Shown: positions 11,901-18,586 of the stretch, piece by piece
Layout of the letters: each line of letters begins with the position of its first letter
Numbering within the stretch: position 1 is the first letter of the stretch
Translations under genes and position numbers: made by a program
The notes under the pieces: model-generated
Database searches by the model: none
What the model was told of the DNA's origin: nothing
What the model saw: the letters and a program-made list of their open reading frames with translations, nothing else
Assembly: GCA_964213355.1 (NCBI GenBank)
Contig: CAXOVY010000035.1
Location: 1 to 47,298 of the forward strand
Direction of reading: 5' to 3'
From: JBAXAM01 sp964213355
GTDB taxonomy: Bacteria; Pseudomonadota; Gammaproteobacteria; UBA9339
DNA length: 47,298 nucleotides

Positions 11901-13330
11901 CTTGTGGAACCCAATCGTTGTCCTAAAATCTCATATATAGTGCTAATCTTAACAAAATCTTCACTGTTACCGCCTTTATCTGGATGATTTTTTAAAGCAA
12001 GATCATGAAACCTCTTTTTTACTTCTTTGTATGTAGCCCCTTCTGACAGTCCAAATTCTTTTAACAATTCTTCCGTCGACCATTGTGAAAAGTCTTTGCT
12101 TTTTTCTGGTTTATCCCCTTCTTGAAATCCGCTCGTCCCCTCTTGATAAAACTTTTCAAACTTCTGGTTGGTTTCGCTTGCTTTCACTGTAACAACATCT
12201 GGATCACGCCTAACAAGCTCTACCATATGCCGCTCGAATCCAGAAATATTACTGTTCTTTTTAAGATTGGTTAAACCAACTTTAAGCTTAATACCAATGT
12301 ATGCAGTGTTACCTCTTGGCTTATCGTGCTGAACTCCTGCTTCTATACTTACTCCATCTAATACTCCCAATATGCGCCCATTGGGTTTCATATAGTCATA
12401 TGTTAATCGAATTTTAGGCCCTGCAACTGTATTTGCATCGCTTGCAGCAAAATAATATCCACCTACATAACTTGTTAGGCTTTCAGTAATCGAATATCCC
12501 AACTCCGCATCTGCTCCTGGAAGAGCTTTTTCATAGTATTTGTTTGTTGTTTTTATTTCTGTAATATTTCTGCCGGTAATTATTAGCTCTTGGTTTCTTA
12601 TTTCTCCTACAGACTTCGTGGTTTCTCCTATTGGTTTGTATACATTGCCTCCTATAAACCAGTCTCCATTCCAATATTCAAGTCCCAGAGTTAATTGGTT
12701 AAATCTATTTCTTTCACTACTGTTTCTACAATCGAATGCTCCGTAGATACCAAACAGTTGCCTTGTTCCTGGATAAAGCTTTCTATAGCCAACATGTGCA
12801 TTACCTTCGAATGAGCTACCGCTTCGATCAAAGATTCTCAAATCAGTAAATAACAGTTGGTCATAACTTTGCAGTAACGGAACAAATAAATCGTATATTC
12901 CAGCAGCGCTAGATGATTGATTGAAGTACTTAGCACCGCCTATTTCAAAATACGGTTGATACTTGTTTTGAGATAAAGGCGGCTTGTCTTCTGGCTGAAC
13001 AGCTTGTCTATGGAAATATCTATCTATTTCATGGTTATTTATTTTGGATTTTGTTGATACTGTTGGCTTACTAAACTTTGCTTTATTTGTCTTGGTTTTA
13101 CTATCTAAACCCCTATGTGATTTAGCATTATTATCATTATTACCACTGCCAGCATTACTGACTTTGTTTGCGGTGCTTTTACTGTCTAAATGAGTCGATG
13201 CAAATGCTGGAGAAACCAAAGAACTGGAAAAGGTTATTAGCACAGCAAGAGAAACAGCTCGACGCCAAATAGCAGTTCTGTTTATCAAACAGGCATCAGT
13301 GCATAATCCATGTGTTGAACCAAAAAACAC
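2378..13330 (-). CDS. Giant multidomain inverse autotransporter (intimin/invasin-type barrel with effector-like passenger)
   Basis: A 3650-aa exported protein. Order by rough residue: long signal peptide 1-45 (ending PAFA); low-complexity linker; inverse-autotransporter beta-barrel 130-350; J domain 410-475 with HPD near 448; Ulp1/C48-like protease 640-810 (His in KHWISV, Asp in YFDSS, Gln in LQQS, Cys in VGCGAF); LVIVD beta-propeller 880-1185; LecA/PA-IL-like domain 1190-1310; fibronectin III repeats 1315-2100; unnamed shared domain 2110-2480; lipase-like hydrolase with GHSTGG (Ser near 2624); RTX-like stretch (GNGNDEFLL) near 2925; three cadherin-like repeats 3265-3585; hydrophobic segment near 3605-3625. 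In this family the barrel sits in the outer membrane and the C-terminal passenger goes outside. The start is GTG at 13330, 7 bases after AGGAGGAG. It is uninterrupted over 11 kb, so likely functional. Domain calls are by motif reading; the barrel, J, LVIVD and FN3 calls are the firmest. Confidence 0.85.
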   Translation of the reverse strand: MFFGSTHGLCTDACLINRTAIWRRAVSLAVLITFSSSLVSPAFASTHLDSKSTANKVSNAGSGNNDNNAKSHRGLDSKTKTNKAKFSKPTVSTKSKINNHEIDRYFHRQAVQPEDKPPLSQNKYQPYFEIGGAKYFNQSSSAAGIYDLFVPLLQSYDQLLFTDLRIFDRSGSSFEGNAHVGYRKLYPGTRQLFGIYGAFDCRNSSERNRFNQLTLGLEYWNGDWFIGGNVYKPIGETTKSVGEIRNQELIITGRNITEIKTTNKYYEKALPGADAELGYSITESLTSYVGGYYFAASDANTVAGPKIRLTYDYMKPNGRILGVLDGVSIEAGVQHDKPRGNTAYIGIKLKVGLTNLKKNSNISGFERHMVELVRRDPDVVTVKASETNQKFEKFYQEGTSGFQEGDKPEKSKDFSQWSTEELLKEFGLSEGATYKEVKKRFHDLALKNHPDKGGNSEDFVKISTIYEILGQRLGSTRGMYQAKKAPFSSFVSDSSLGFPETQIHQIVPCDCNEVSKQKEERGLEQVNTTANDVRGLQAVEERKTEHSSYANDLFYPKDTANQYQFLPINIHNTRGFAKYPDVVTNYKYRGAVVLQNNVVVDKSKGDLIRVSGENDDGAINYDGINPFGKINNLNYEYSDFDVERLLAYRILESINQNGSGGKNNSSANSNANLVLTSPVSQNELQFLVKQPSFIERLKKEIEIPKRRLLIPIYLDNEKHWISVLSENRGDFLEVKYFDSSQNVKLEQAADNWLKALLEKVYGEKVIFGYGNALQQSETSVGCGAFAVENAIKGLGLEVSLVGNGLNLSEGDVRKAHYESLVKYQDRGFDVVAKELAKYNIFLWVFGDMLLPASISTNITGRSRYRYRGGNFDYGNKRMGVSRSLSVLANPVLVGSLDTDNSVLGVAVAGNYVYVVEGRVGLKIINIEVPTAPALIGIFRSSSCWGVTVVGNYAYVAAELSGLKIINIANPSAPVLVGNLDTTEPDDWSYGAWGTTVVGKYAYVVNSGLFGRLEIIDITISTTPVLVGSYTTADDSALGVVVIGDYAYVANGRAGLKIINVANPVEPVLIGSLFLGADGIANEVAVLGNYAYVADDIAGLKIIDIVNLVAPVLVGSYITDGSALGVVVMGDYAYVAYGRAGLEIINIANPAAPILVGSYTNGSAIRVAAVGNYAYVAYGSGLKIIRVQDNGALVVSIKIYAAPSPNQPTGVILKNGDVVFVEASGQWCWGGGSDCSIADGTTGRPHLDELPVDCTGSPIGQLIGKISSSGSYFAIGAKKNFTANMDGELLLGQNDRIGYRGDNSGFIIVSITVPLIAFDAAASSTIDAITISWPAVNGVTSYDVSVRGDVRNTVAGIPECLGTSCKYRVLTSGSSYDYSVTAKDGNNNIIGFSGDKTATTTGSVTCSYPSGTTAVVSGTSVIVSWSAVSGATSYDVILRLANNTVRKYASTTNTSYTYDSLTPGTSYIYAVGARNSDGTTGYNPQTVTVKIPSTAFDVIASPIVDAITISWSAVNGAMSYDVSVRGDVRNTVAGIPECLGTSCKYRVLTSGSSYDYSVTAKDGNNNIIGFSGDKTATTTGSVTCSYPSGTTAVVSGTSVIVSWSAVSGATSYDVILRLANNTVRKYASTTNTSYTYDSLTPGTSYIYAVGARNSDGTTGYNAPTPQPVTVPSTAFNATASPTIDSITISWNVVNDAIGYEVMLNGDSRSTTSTNYVYSCLKSGTSYGNYAVRAKNSNGFGDWYTSSESIATTGSTGCSVPSNIIATPMGDLVTISWSEVSGATSYCVLLKLGDTRYVEIKTGLSHVYPGLLTGTTYQYAVSAANNDCSSGYSTAQPVTTKTFIPTGVSASSTKDSITIFWNAVTEAIGYELMINSDSRSTTSTNYVYNCLKSGISYGNYAVRAKRSDSVFGDWYTSPQTIATTGSTGCSIPNNISAKPIDNSVTVSWTEVSGATSYCVLLKLGETRYVEIKTGLSHVYPGLLTGTTYQYAVSAANSECSSGYSAVQTVAVPLVSIPVVPTGVTPVVNGNSLTISWTEVSGATSYSVSVNHDIRNTIESKWNCTNISCIYSGLSPGTRYDYAVMAHNSAGSSDYSLSQWIIMPVPILPTEMKLAKGLQMLSPSLDPTKNWISDTSNVYTYINCINSRPLLVKGTFDIPVLLLRHIFEGLGAQMDVTVDMLKQADVTSCRKLYGERVLIYGVRMVAAQRALAEMVGIADAAGMDLRTWSKLSEVLQKYGEDQTSFDRSEFWKKFDNHFWLLFLAEFNLTTENSDIEKISNFLKEKREITAASPITDITCLNMIMRGIGLPITNSAFGSYPNLETKVAIKFLHFQAGLDNRDYEITHADWVGSDSDKGIWNYLEKFADMMDKEGEKNYIKTSKTWVDIGNAAAAELDIKIEKNIGEDGKGTIIVKCNGANSIVFSVNKDGVSVFTSHTVTTASLSENVSFNSGSYLIIATVTIKVNNVDYKKDSDNSFVVQPIVVPQPTTSCEELLLGTGVAPYEYAQLSLDVYNKGTKGTLSNGWKVLLTSTDMPASVTANLPNSGGSCFTSYFGKAYLKGSNIVIAHSVTDLYSRDDGYCLTLDGVPTCWFFAAYTFVDYSTTYIRDNNLLQYPSQVLPISFTGHSTGGVIAELCAAKYNYQAMVFETPGTLDLMKSAGLSQDQINYAKESGHVIAFNAAPNNCNSVGGARADKVYRIYPVFGNVDDSTYSDNDSPYMIASQPLTKVYGGEYSRQQRKMSGLIKQFNADTGCPKVYSYYLNWPTPSINIEITDTISFGGYNGEVDYSSFSCNPHYLFLALTVGDKFPLQDVVYIGMKTLTEAILERFCVVKTALDLLTSSSKIVRAVRPAIDKIIEAKEQVDKIKEKVEELRLADTVFAGFYSDVISNFLKAYDISQITNDFLCVSEKLLIHSDDSGNIIWGTRSAGNYLISGNGNDEFLLYGVDNVIVDSGGVNVYRFTGYEVKNRLADNDQYITLIDIGKNEIVDASKKGDIYIGLSKEEKNKISGSAILCKECSSLIGKIYLLPIKQFNIDGTQDIVDIYVLVKLDNDILVLQDGSESFDSIDNLKNYVLIKNFAWYDFGIYEYPGDDIGVVLSVSEKIIDIDEIRQIQQSLHKKEVIVASMGVSDIVIKVAEGDWTGLFLMIVNHVFQTIKNKVTYHIVGTNKRRLSDANDYNSTNRNGGFLKIVNFKQGDEIDFGNLSSFNSSDVKILNIEGKSVINTGNFNLTIIPFGYASDKGSPVMLSLNDSNGKITGVFNETFFTVVDNVPVVSAVSKFGKEDKVITFNATDFTSNFADVDGDALIKIQIMSLPSHGALKLFGTDVIINQEIVVGELGNLTFVPDANWNGSTSFSWNGSDGTQYAVSAANVNVTVAAAPVVSAMQKSGTENTVVAFSAADFTSSFSGGSLAKVQILALPSHGILKCSGNNVTINQEIAVGYLGNLTYTPTTNWSGSDSFSWNGSDGTLYATNVATVNITIRAANNLPAISPILKSGIKNTPLVFSMADFTSHFSDIDGDVLAKIQISSLPSNGVLKLSGVPVTVNQEIVIGDLGNLTYVSKDNWSGNDSFNWNGSDGTAYAIIAANVNITIAQSEKTCNGWCVEEWRPWVTASGGVVAVAISIVIYCLCKHHHIGGRYIDTQRPANIIEMGQA
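8352..8783. repeat. Tandem duplication within FN3 region, copy 1
   Basis: About 430 bp encoding an FN3 pair recurs nearly perfectly at 8886-9317, offset 534 bp (178 codons). I saw a single G/A difference near 8764. A second, older pair of FN3 modules with a similar period of about 540 bp lies at 7300-8300. The passenger stalk therefore grew by unit duplication; the newest step is very recent or has been homogenised. Confidence 0.9.
8886..9317. repeat. Tandem duplication within FN3 region, copy 2
   Basis: Second copy of the 534-bp-offset unit at 8352-8783, inside the giant inverse-autotransporter gene. The reading frame is kept because the offset is a multiple of three. Confidence 0.9.
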
Positions 13331-13621
13331 TTACCAACTCCTCCTGAGATAAAACTCAAAAATCAAAAAACGTATTCTCTCCGGTGTAAAAGAGCAGCAT
13401 ACCAAAAAATTTCAGCGTGGTCTAAAAAACCTTTTGTTACATTAAAAAATGCCAAGCGAACCAGACGCTACACTACTTTATTTTCTCCATCGATTAGCGT
13501 GATTCTATCACAACATCAAAGAGAATTATAATTTTTTTCAGCAACTGCAAAATTTTTGATAAACCATACTGGAAAAATCATAAAAATTCTACCCAAAAAT
13601 ACATCCCTTACAAACAATTAC

Positions 13622-13655
13622 ATTATTACCAGTAAGAAATTTTACTGGTAATAAT
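13622..13655. promoter_or_regulatory. 13-bp perfect inverted repeat between two minus-strand genes
   Basis: ATTATTACCAGTA at 13622-13634 is mirrored by TACTGGTAATAAT at 13643-13655 with an 8-base spacer. It lies just downstream of the Rpn-family gene (stop at 13696) and about 290 bp upstream of the giant gene. It could end the Rpn transcript, but no T-run follows the stem on the minus strand, so an operator is equally possible. The rest of 13331-13695 is AT-rich and presumably holds the giant gene's promoter; I see no clear -35/-10 pair. Confidence 0.5.
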
Positions 13656-13695
13656 TGATTTTATTGACAATATCATTAAGGCTTTATCAAAAGCA

Positions 13696-14556
13696 TTAAA
13701 TTTTTGTTATTTCATCAGCGTTTAAACCAGTCGCCTTCTGAATTATATCGTTGGCTACTCCCATACCTTTCATTGCTTTCGCAACTTCTATTTTCCCTTC
13801 TGTTTTTCCCTGCTGCAAGCCCTTGGCCTCACCTTTGGCTTCACTGTCACTTAGAAGCGTTTTATACACATCTTCGTTTCGCTCTAGTTGATCATAATAT
13901 AGCATCTCTTCTTTTGAATAATTATATTCATCTAATACTTCAAAAGCTTTTTCTATTATAATATCCGATCCTACTATTAATGGCAGTTCTTCATTTGATG
14001 TCTCGGAAGCGTTTTTTAAAAAATACGTCCATTTTTCCAAAATGGTTGTTAGTTCATTGTATTTTTTCTTAAATTTTCCAAGTTCTAAAAATGAGAAAGA
14101 AAAGTCTTTCAGGTCGTGTTCATAAGAATTTTTATCAAGAATGACATGGTGCGACAAATATTCTTTTTTATCTGGGAATAACTTACCGTCAAGAATTGCA
14201 AGGAAGGTTATGGATTTTAGGTCTTTATAGGTATCACCTTTACCTCGCTGCGATATATACACTTTACTGGCGTAATACTGCGCCCTTTTGATAAATGCTG
14301 TATCAACATCACATTGCATTTCAACGATAAATGTATTTCCTTCTAAATCTTTGCATAATACATCGATAATACTGACTCTTAGCTCTTTAATCTCTGGATC
14401 GATATTAGGCTTAATGATCTCAACTTTTTCTATAGGGTTTGTTGTTCTGGCAAAGATATCGTTTAAAAAATGAACAAGAATATCTTTGTTCGCTTCGCTA
14501 CCGAATAAACGTTTAAACGTTAGGTCGTTTTTTGGGTTTAAAAATCTTGATAGCAT
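13696..14556 (-). CDS. Rpn family recombination-promoting nuclease / PD-(D/E)XK putative transposase
   Basis: A 286-aa protein starting MLSRFLNPKNDLTFKRLFGS, the hallmark of the Rpn/PDDEXK_2 family (formerly transposase_31). The nuclease core shows IDVLCKDLEGNTFIVEMQ: an Asp, then an ExQ pair standing for the PD-(D/E)XK motif, near residues 63-82. The C-terminus (about 235-275) has EAKGEAKGLQQGKTEGKIEV-type helical repeats that are common in this family, then a short helix. In E. coli, Rpn proteins are DNA endonucleases that promote RecA-independent recombination, and they are abundant in repeat-rich intracellular bacteria. It is single and transcribed toward the giant surface gene. It appears full length. 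Whether it acts on this locus is not known. Confidence 0.85.
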   Translation of the reverse strand: MLSRFLNPKNDLTFKRLFGSEANKDILVHFLNDIFARTTNPIEKVEIIKPNIDPEIKELRVSIIDVLCKDLEGNTFIVEMQCDVDTAFIKRAQYYASKVYISQRGKGDTYKDLKSITFLAILDGKLFPDKKEYLSHHVILDKNSYEHDLKDFSFSFLELGKFKKKYNELTTILEKWTYFLKNASETSNEELPLIVGSDIIIEKAFEVLDEYNYSKEEMLYYDQLERNEDVYKTLLSDSEAKGEAKGLQQGKTEGKIEVAKAMKGMGVANDIIQKATGLNADEITKI

Positions 14557-14744
14557 TTGTGTTCCAACTCGTTGTTAATCATTTTGTTTTGAAATTAATT
14601 ATAGCATGTTTTTTGCCCAACTTTTTTGAGCAATTACAGGATGATAATTCTGTTAATCACACTTATTAATTGGGTTTCGCAGTTGCGCACCCTCTCTTGC
14701 GCCACAATTAACGCACACCCAAAATTTTAAAAAATTTCTTATTA

Positions 14745-14915
14745 TCAAAAATCATCAGAATCGTTAAGCTTGGAAACAGCTTCATTGTATTCATCAAGAT
14801 TTATTTTAACCCATTTTTTTACACTGCGAAAAAATCTTTTTGCTAACTCAAACAATTTTTTAATTTTACTTCTTATCAGTCGTACTACAAAATATACGTT
14901 CCCATAATTTAACAT
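14745..14915 (-). CDS. Small basic hypothetical protein (56 aa)
   Basis: A short frame from ATG at 14915, 11 bases after GAGGG. It encodes a lysine-rich amphipathic stretch (RSKIKKLFELAKRFFRSV) and an acidic end (KLNDSDDF). No family is recognised. It could be the tail of a lost gene, for example a mobilisation or transposase protein. The flanking stretches 14557-14744 and 14916-15146 hold no gene that I can support. Confidence 0.3.
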   Translation of the reverse strand: MLNYGNVYFVVRLIRSKIKKLFELAKRFFRSVKKWVKINLDEYNEAVSKLNDSDDF

Positions 14916-15146
14916 TTGTTTGATATCCCTCTACAATTCAATTCCTTTAGTTCAAGCGGGTTTCTTCATAAAACCACTGTTTCTCTTCTGCTTCAACAAA
15001 GCCATTGCACGACACCAAGCTTCCGTCATCCATGACATAAGGAGGCTTGAGTTTCATAACAAACAGCTTGTTTATTTAACGTCGATAAGATTCACATGTC
15101 AACAAAAATTTAAGCTTTTCTTAAGGTTTGATAATATTTTCATCTT

Positions 15147-15449
15147 TTAACTCTCAGCCAATTTAGTAATAGCATCAATATCGGTTTTCATAATTGCAGT
15201 TAAATAATCAGGTATTTTTCCTTTTTCAAACCTTCTACCTGAAAACAAATACAACCTCGTAAAGCCCTGTTCATGCAGTTGTTTCGCAATATCAAAGCCA
15301 TTTAATTTATTACCTTCAAATTCATGGTCTACACATACTATAACGTCTTTATCGTATTTTAGCGCATTATTTAAAAGATCGTCAGGATTATAATATATAT
15401 CTACTTTTTTGCCATTGCTTTCAAAGAGGCTCCCCTCGGTATTAGCCAT
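15147..15449 (-). pseudogene. Receiver-like domain, out of frame with the upstream histidine kinase
   Basis: A 100-aa product from the only ATG in frame carries the middle and end of a receiver fold: VIVCVDHEF with the candidate phospho-Asp, GFDIAKQLHE helix and TRLYLFSG strand. The first strand is missing from this start, yet the same frame upstream of the ATG reads KTDVVIPEDSRN, which looks like a receiver's first strand with its acidic pair. That sequence overlaps the last codons of the kinase (15473 onward). Adding one A to the A5 run at 15485-15489 would join the kinase's basic linker to this domain. So it is either a second receiver cut off by a frameshift, a recoded gene, or a homopolymer error. 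It resembles the receiver at 18197-18586. Confidence 0.6.
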
Positions 15450-15472
15450 ATTTCTACTGTCTTCGGGTATGA

Positions 15473-17086
15473 CTACATCGGTTTTTCCAGAGTTTTTCCA
15501 GTTTTGTTTTTAGCGGCCTTACCTTTGGCAGGTTTGCTATCACTGACTTTGTCGCATTTTTCTTCGCTACCAATTATGCGACTCTCCCGCTTTTTGCTGG
15601 CTCCGCAAACTTCTATTGGAATTTCTGAGGCCAATTGCTTTGGTAAAAGCTTTACCCCATTTTCAATTAGCAGCTTATATATCTTATTGTTAGCATAATG
15701 ACTCGTTACTAAAATAGAACGTTTAATATTGGTTTTCTTTATAATATCTATACCAGTTACGTTTTGCTTAAGCAGTTCATAATCAGTCAATAAAAATATT
15801 TTATCTTTTTCAGGAAAAGCATTAACAAAATCTATTGCATCATTACCGAAAGTAAAGTGTTTGATACATATATTATCTGCATAATCTGCGAAACGACTGT
15901 CCCATGCGCCGTGGATGGAGCCATCATCGTCTACGACAATTACTATATCTCCCTTATTTACTTTGATAATTGTTGCTATCCAATCAGGTTGTTCAACAAC
16001 TTGGAATGTTAGAATAATTTTAGTTCCTTCACCCAACGTAGACTCAACATCGAGTTTACCTTGGTTACGTTTTATAGTTTCGCGGATTTGTGTAAGTCCT
16101 ATCCCATGTCCTTCTTTTTTATCAGTTGCGATCACTTCATCATTCAAGATTTTTTCGACAACTTCTTTTGGCATCCCTTTGCCATTGTCCTGAATAGTAA
16201 TTACAACGTTTTTTTCGTTTACATCAAGACCTAAACGTACCGTTCCCTTTTTACCTTCAAAAGCTTCTACTGAATTGTTAATCAGGTTGGACATCATCCT
16301 CATAAAATGAGATGGCTGTACTTTAACAAAAACAAATGCGCTATCCGAACAAAAATCATCAATAAATTTAGCCGACAGGTCTTTATATTGGTATCTCTTA
16401 GCGCTCAAAACTTGCAACAGCATCATTGAAATCATTGATGGTCGCTGTTCTTCTGCTATATCTATATTTTGGTTATCTTTTTTATATCTATCGAGCAAGT
16501 CGTTTGCAATATCAGTAGCGCTTTGGGCAGATTCATTTAGACCGACACGCGTTTTTTCTGGAATTTCTGCGGCATTAGAACGTAGTTGCATCATCATACT
16601 AGCAAGAGGCGTGCGGATGTCATGAACTACTTGCGTGACAATCTCTTCAAATTTTCTTTTTTCCTCAAGTTGGGCGTTTTTATTCTCGATTTCTAGCTGC
16701 TGTGCTTCGGCTTTTTTGCGGTCGGTGATGTCGATAGAATTACCAATAATTCCAATTACTCCACCATTTTTATCGTATAGCGGTTTTTTACATGATAAAA
16801 GTACTGCTGTTTCTCCAGAGGCAGCGGTAATATTTTCTTCAACAACTTCTTCCTTTTCTGTTTCCATTATTTTTAAGTCGGTCTCTCTAAATTTTTCTGC
16901 AATTTCTTTTGCTAATAAGTCAATATCCGTTTTTCCAATAACTTCATAAGGAGATTTGAATCCAGCAAATTTTGCAGCAAAAGAGTTACACCCTAAATAT
17001 ACTCCATCTTTATTCTTCCAATATAAACTGCCACCAACAGTATCGATTATATTTAAAATAGGTATTCCGTCTATTTCTTCATTCAT
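15473..17086 (-). CDS. Hybrid sensor histidine kinase (PAS-HisKA-HATPase-receiver)
   Basis: A 537-aa cytoplasmic kinase with no membrane segment. PAS domain 1-122; short coiled coil 125-148; dimerisation/phospho-acceptor helix with VVHDIRTPL (His155); ATPase domain with N-box NLINNSVEAF (267-276), G1 DNGKGM (300-305) and G2 GHGIGL (326-331); receiver about 380-490 with VVDDD and LLTDYE (Asp435); then a basic, low-complexity tail. It therefore senses a cytosolic signal and passes phosphate to its own receiver. The start is ATG at 17086, four bases after the stop of the GNAT-HD gene, so the two are cotranscribed. Output is unclear because no DNA-binding regulator is nearby; the small receiver modules on either side are the likely partners (inference). 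Confidence 0.9.
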   Translation of the reverse strand: MNEEIDGIPILNIIDTVGGSLYWKNKDGVYLGCNSFAAKFAGFKSPYEVIGKTDIDLLAKEIAEKFRETDLKIMETEKEEVVEENITAASGETAVLLSCKKPLYDKNGGVIGIIGNSIDITDRKKAEAQQLEIENKNAQLEEKRKFEEIVTQVVHDIRTPLASMMMQLRSNAAEIPEKTRVGLNESAQSATDIANDLLDRYKKDNQNIDIAEEQRPSMISMMLLQVLSAKRYQYKDLSAKFIDDFCSDSAFVFVKVQPSHFMRMMSNLINNSVEAFEGKKGTVRLGLDVNEKNVVITIQDNGKGMPKEVVEKILNDEVIATDKKEGHGIGLTQIRETIKRNQGKLDVESTLGEGTKIILTFQVVEQPDWIATIIKVNKGDIVIVVDDDGSIHGAWDSRFADYADNICIKHFTFGNDAIDFVNAFPEKDKIFLLTDYELLKQNVTGIDIIKKTNIKRSILVTSHYANNKIYKLLIENGVKLLPKQLASEIPIEVCGASKKRESRIIGSEEKCDKVSDSKPAKGKAAKNKTGKTLEKPM

Positions 17087-17089
17087 ACA

Positions 17090-18169
17090 CTATTTTCCAT
17101 TAGTCAATTTTATATTACTTTCTTCTTGTATAAATCTACTTAAGATCTTTAATGTATTATCAAAATCACAAAACTGATTCAAAAATATTGTATAATGTTT
17201 TCTATCATATTCATTCCAAACAGAAACATTAGCTTCATTATGTTGTATTTGTGCTTCCATTTTATCTATAGCTTTAATAACTCTTGATTCGTAAGTTGTT
17301 TGATCATGATATTCTACATGTAATTCAATCAATTCTTTTTTAATTATTAAAGGAAGTTTGGAAATAAGCACCTTCATTGCATCATTTTCCTTTGCACTCT
17401 TTTTCATTTTTGCATCTTCACTAAACATGTGGTGAAAATATGCTGCGTCACCAGTTATAATCTCAGCGATATCATGAAATAAAGCCAATTTCAAAGCTTT
17501 TAATAGGTCTATTTTCTTTTCTAAAAATGGAAATAACAACACTGACATAACTGCCATTCTCCAAGAATGAGAAGCAACTAAGTCATGTTCGTTATCTGAA
17601 GTTTTTCCATTTCTTTTCTCTATTTTTAATTTTTCGCACAAATGAAAAAAATTTAATAATTGCATAATACTATTATTTTCTAAACCAGGCTGCTCGCCTA
17701 AAGCTAATTTTTTATAAATAACATGTACATCAACAAGATTATCAGAAGACAATGTACTTTGTGTAACAACCCATCCATGTTTTTTCATAAACTCTACCAA
17801 TTTATTGTTATTACATACGGTTCCATAAGCATACCTTGCCCCAACCTTTTTAGCATTACGTTCAGCCCTTTCTAGCAGCAACTCACCCAAACCTTTATCA
17901 TTGATGTGATCAAAAAGTGACATATTTTTTAGCTCAAAAGCATCTTCTAATCCGTACTCATTTTGCAGCTTTGTTTTATAAACGAGAAGCCCTTTTGGTT
18001 GGCCGTCTATAAACATAATTTCACAATCTCTATCAACACCGCTTTTGATTTTTTCTATAGCTGCTGATTGATCGCCATATAAGGGTTCAATTTTTTCTCT
18101 AAAAACTCTTTCCACTAGAGTAAATAAACCAGGATTATTTCTTACACTAGAAAACATCATAATCGGCAT
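17090..18169 (-). CDS. GNAT-like acetyltransferase fused to HD-domain phosphohydrolase
   Basis: A 359-aa two-domain protein. The N-terminal half (about 1-155) looks like a GNAT fold, with DKGLGELLLERAERNAKKVG matching the acetyl-CoA loop and helix, and a late KHGWVV strand. The C-terminal half (about 165-340) is an HD hydrolase like the YfbR/HD_3 nucleotidases: His201 (ASHSWRM), His232-Asp233 (LFHDIAEI) and Asp302 (KAIDKMEAQ) give a complete metal set. A nucleotide is the probable substrate (inference from the family). The start is ATG at 18169 after AGGGGAGC. The gene lies between the receiver (18197-18586) and the kinase (17086), so it probably works in the same signalling circuit. Confidence 0.75.
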   Translation of the reverse strand: MPIMMFSSVRNNPGLFTLVERVFREKIEPLYGDQSAAIEKIKSGVDRDCEIMFIDGQPKGLLVYKTKLQNEYGLEDAFELKNMSLFDHINDKGLGELLLERAERNAKKVGARYAYGTVCNNNKLVEFMKKHGWVVTQSTLSSDNLVDVHVIYKKLALGEQPGLENNSIMQLLNFFHLCEKLKIEKRNGKTSDNEHDLVASHSWRMAVMSVLLFPFLEKKIDLLKALKLALFHDIAEIITGDAAYFHHMFSEDAKMKKSAKENDAMKVLISKLPLIIKKELIELHVEYHDQTTYESRVIKAIDKMEAQIQHNEANVSVWNEYDRKHYTIFLNQFCDFDNTLKILSRFIQEESNIKLTNGK

Positions 18170-18196
18170 ACACAGCTCCCCTAAAAACTATTGTGA

Positions 18197-18586
18197 CTAA
18201 AGCAACTCAAGCATATTCTCATCTTTGCATATGGCCGTTAGATATTCTAGGAGTTCATACGGCGCAGGAAGATACTCTCTTTCATATTTCTTCTTTTCAT
18301 CAAAATCCCAAGCAGAAAGCAAATAAAGCTTGGTATATCCGGCTTCATGCAACTGCTTAGCAAGAGCGAAACTACTCATTTCGGGTTTAATACTGTTATC
18401 TATACAAATTTTAATATCTTTTGCGTATTGTGATAACTTCTCTAAAAAGGAATCAGCATTACGGTACACATCCAGCGGTCGTTGTTCCTTCTTAAAATAA
18501 CAGTCTACAACATAAATAAGACCATCATCGTTACAAATAAAAACCAGCTTTTCTTTTTTTAGGTGCTTCTTCGGTAGTGTTTTCAA
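18197..18586 (-). CDS. Stand-alone receiver-like protein with a 5' frame break
   Basis: The product reads KLVFICNDD (first strand, acidic pair), ICIDNSI (candidate phospho-Asp), FALAKQLHEAGY helix and TKLYLLSAW strand: a small receiver close to the one at 15147-15449. In this frame the only start near is TTG at 18586. A better start, ATG at 18608, opens a different frame (MEVKDKNIENTTEEAPKK) that runs into an A7 tract and stops soon after. Removing one A joins it perfectly to EKLVFICNDD. The gene is thus frameshifted, or rescued by slippage on the A7 run, or affected by a sequencing error. It is first in the minus-strand signalling operon 18608-15147. Confidence 0.65.
   Translation of the reverse strand: MKTLPKKHLKKEKLVFICNDDGLIYVVDCYFKKEQRPLDVYRNADSFLEKLSQYAKDIKICIDNSIKPEMSSFALAKQLHEAGYTKLYLLSAWDFDEKKKYEREYLPAPYELLEYLTAICKDENMLELL

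Noticed and set aside
2378..13330. The giant frame as several fused genes caused by assembly error
   Set aside because: There is one signal peptide at the start, one hydrophobic end, continuous frame and module-length repeats throughout; a natural single gene is more likely, though long reads would settle it.
13622..13655. Rho-independent terminator for the Rpn gene
   Set aside because: The stem is strong but AT-rich and no T-run follows on the minus strand; listed only as an inverted repeat.
14920..15150. Plus-strand frame of 76 codons
   Set aside because: No Shine-Dalgarno, no recognisable family, and a composition like non-coding AT-rich DNA.
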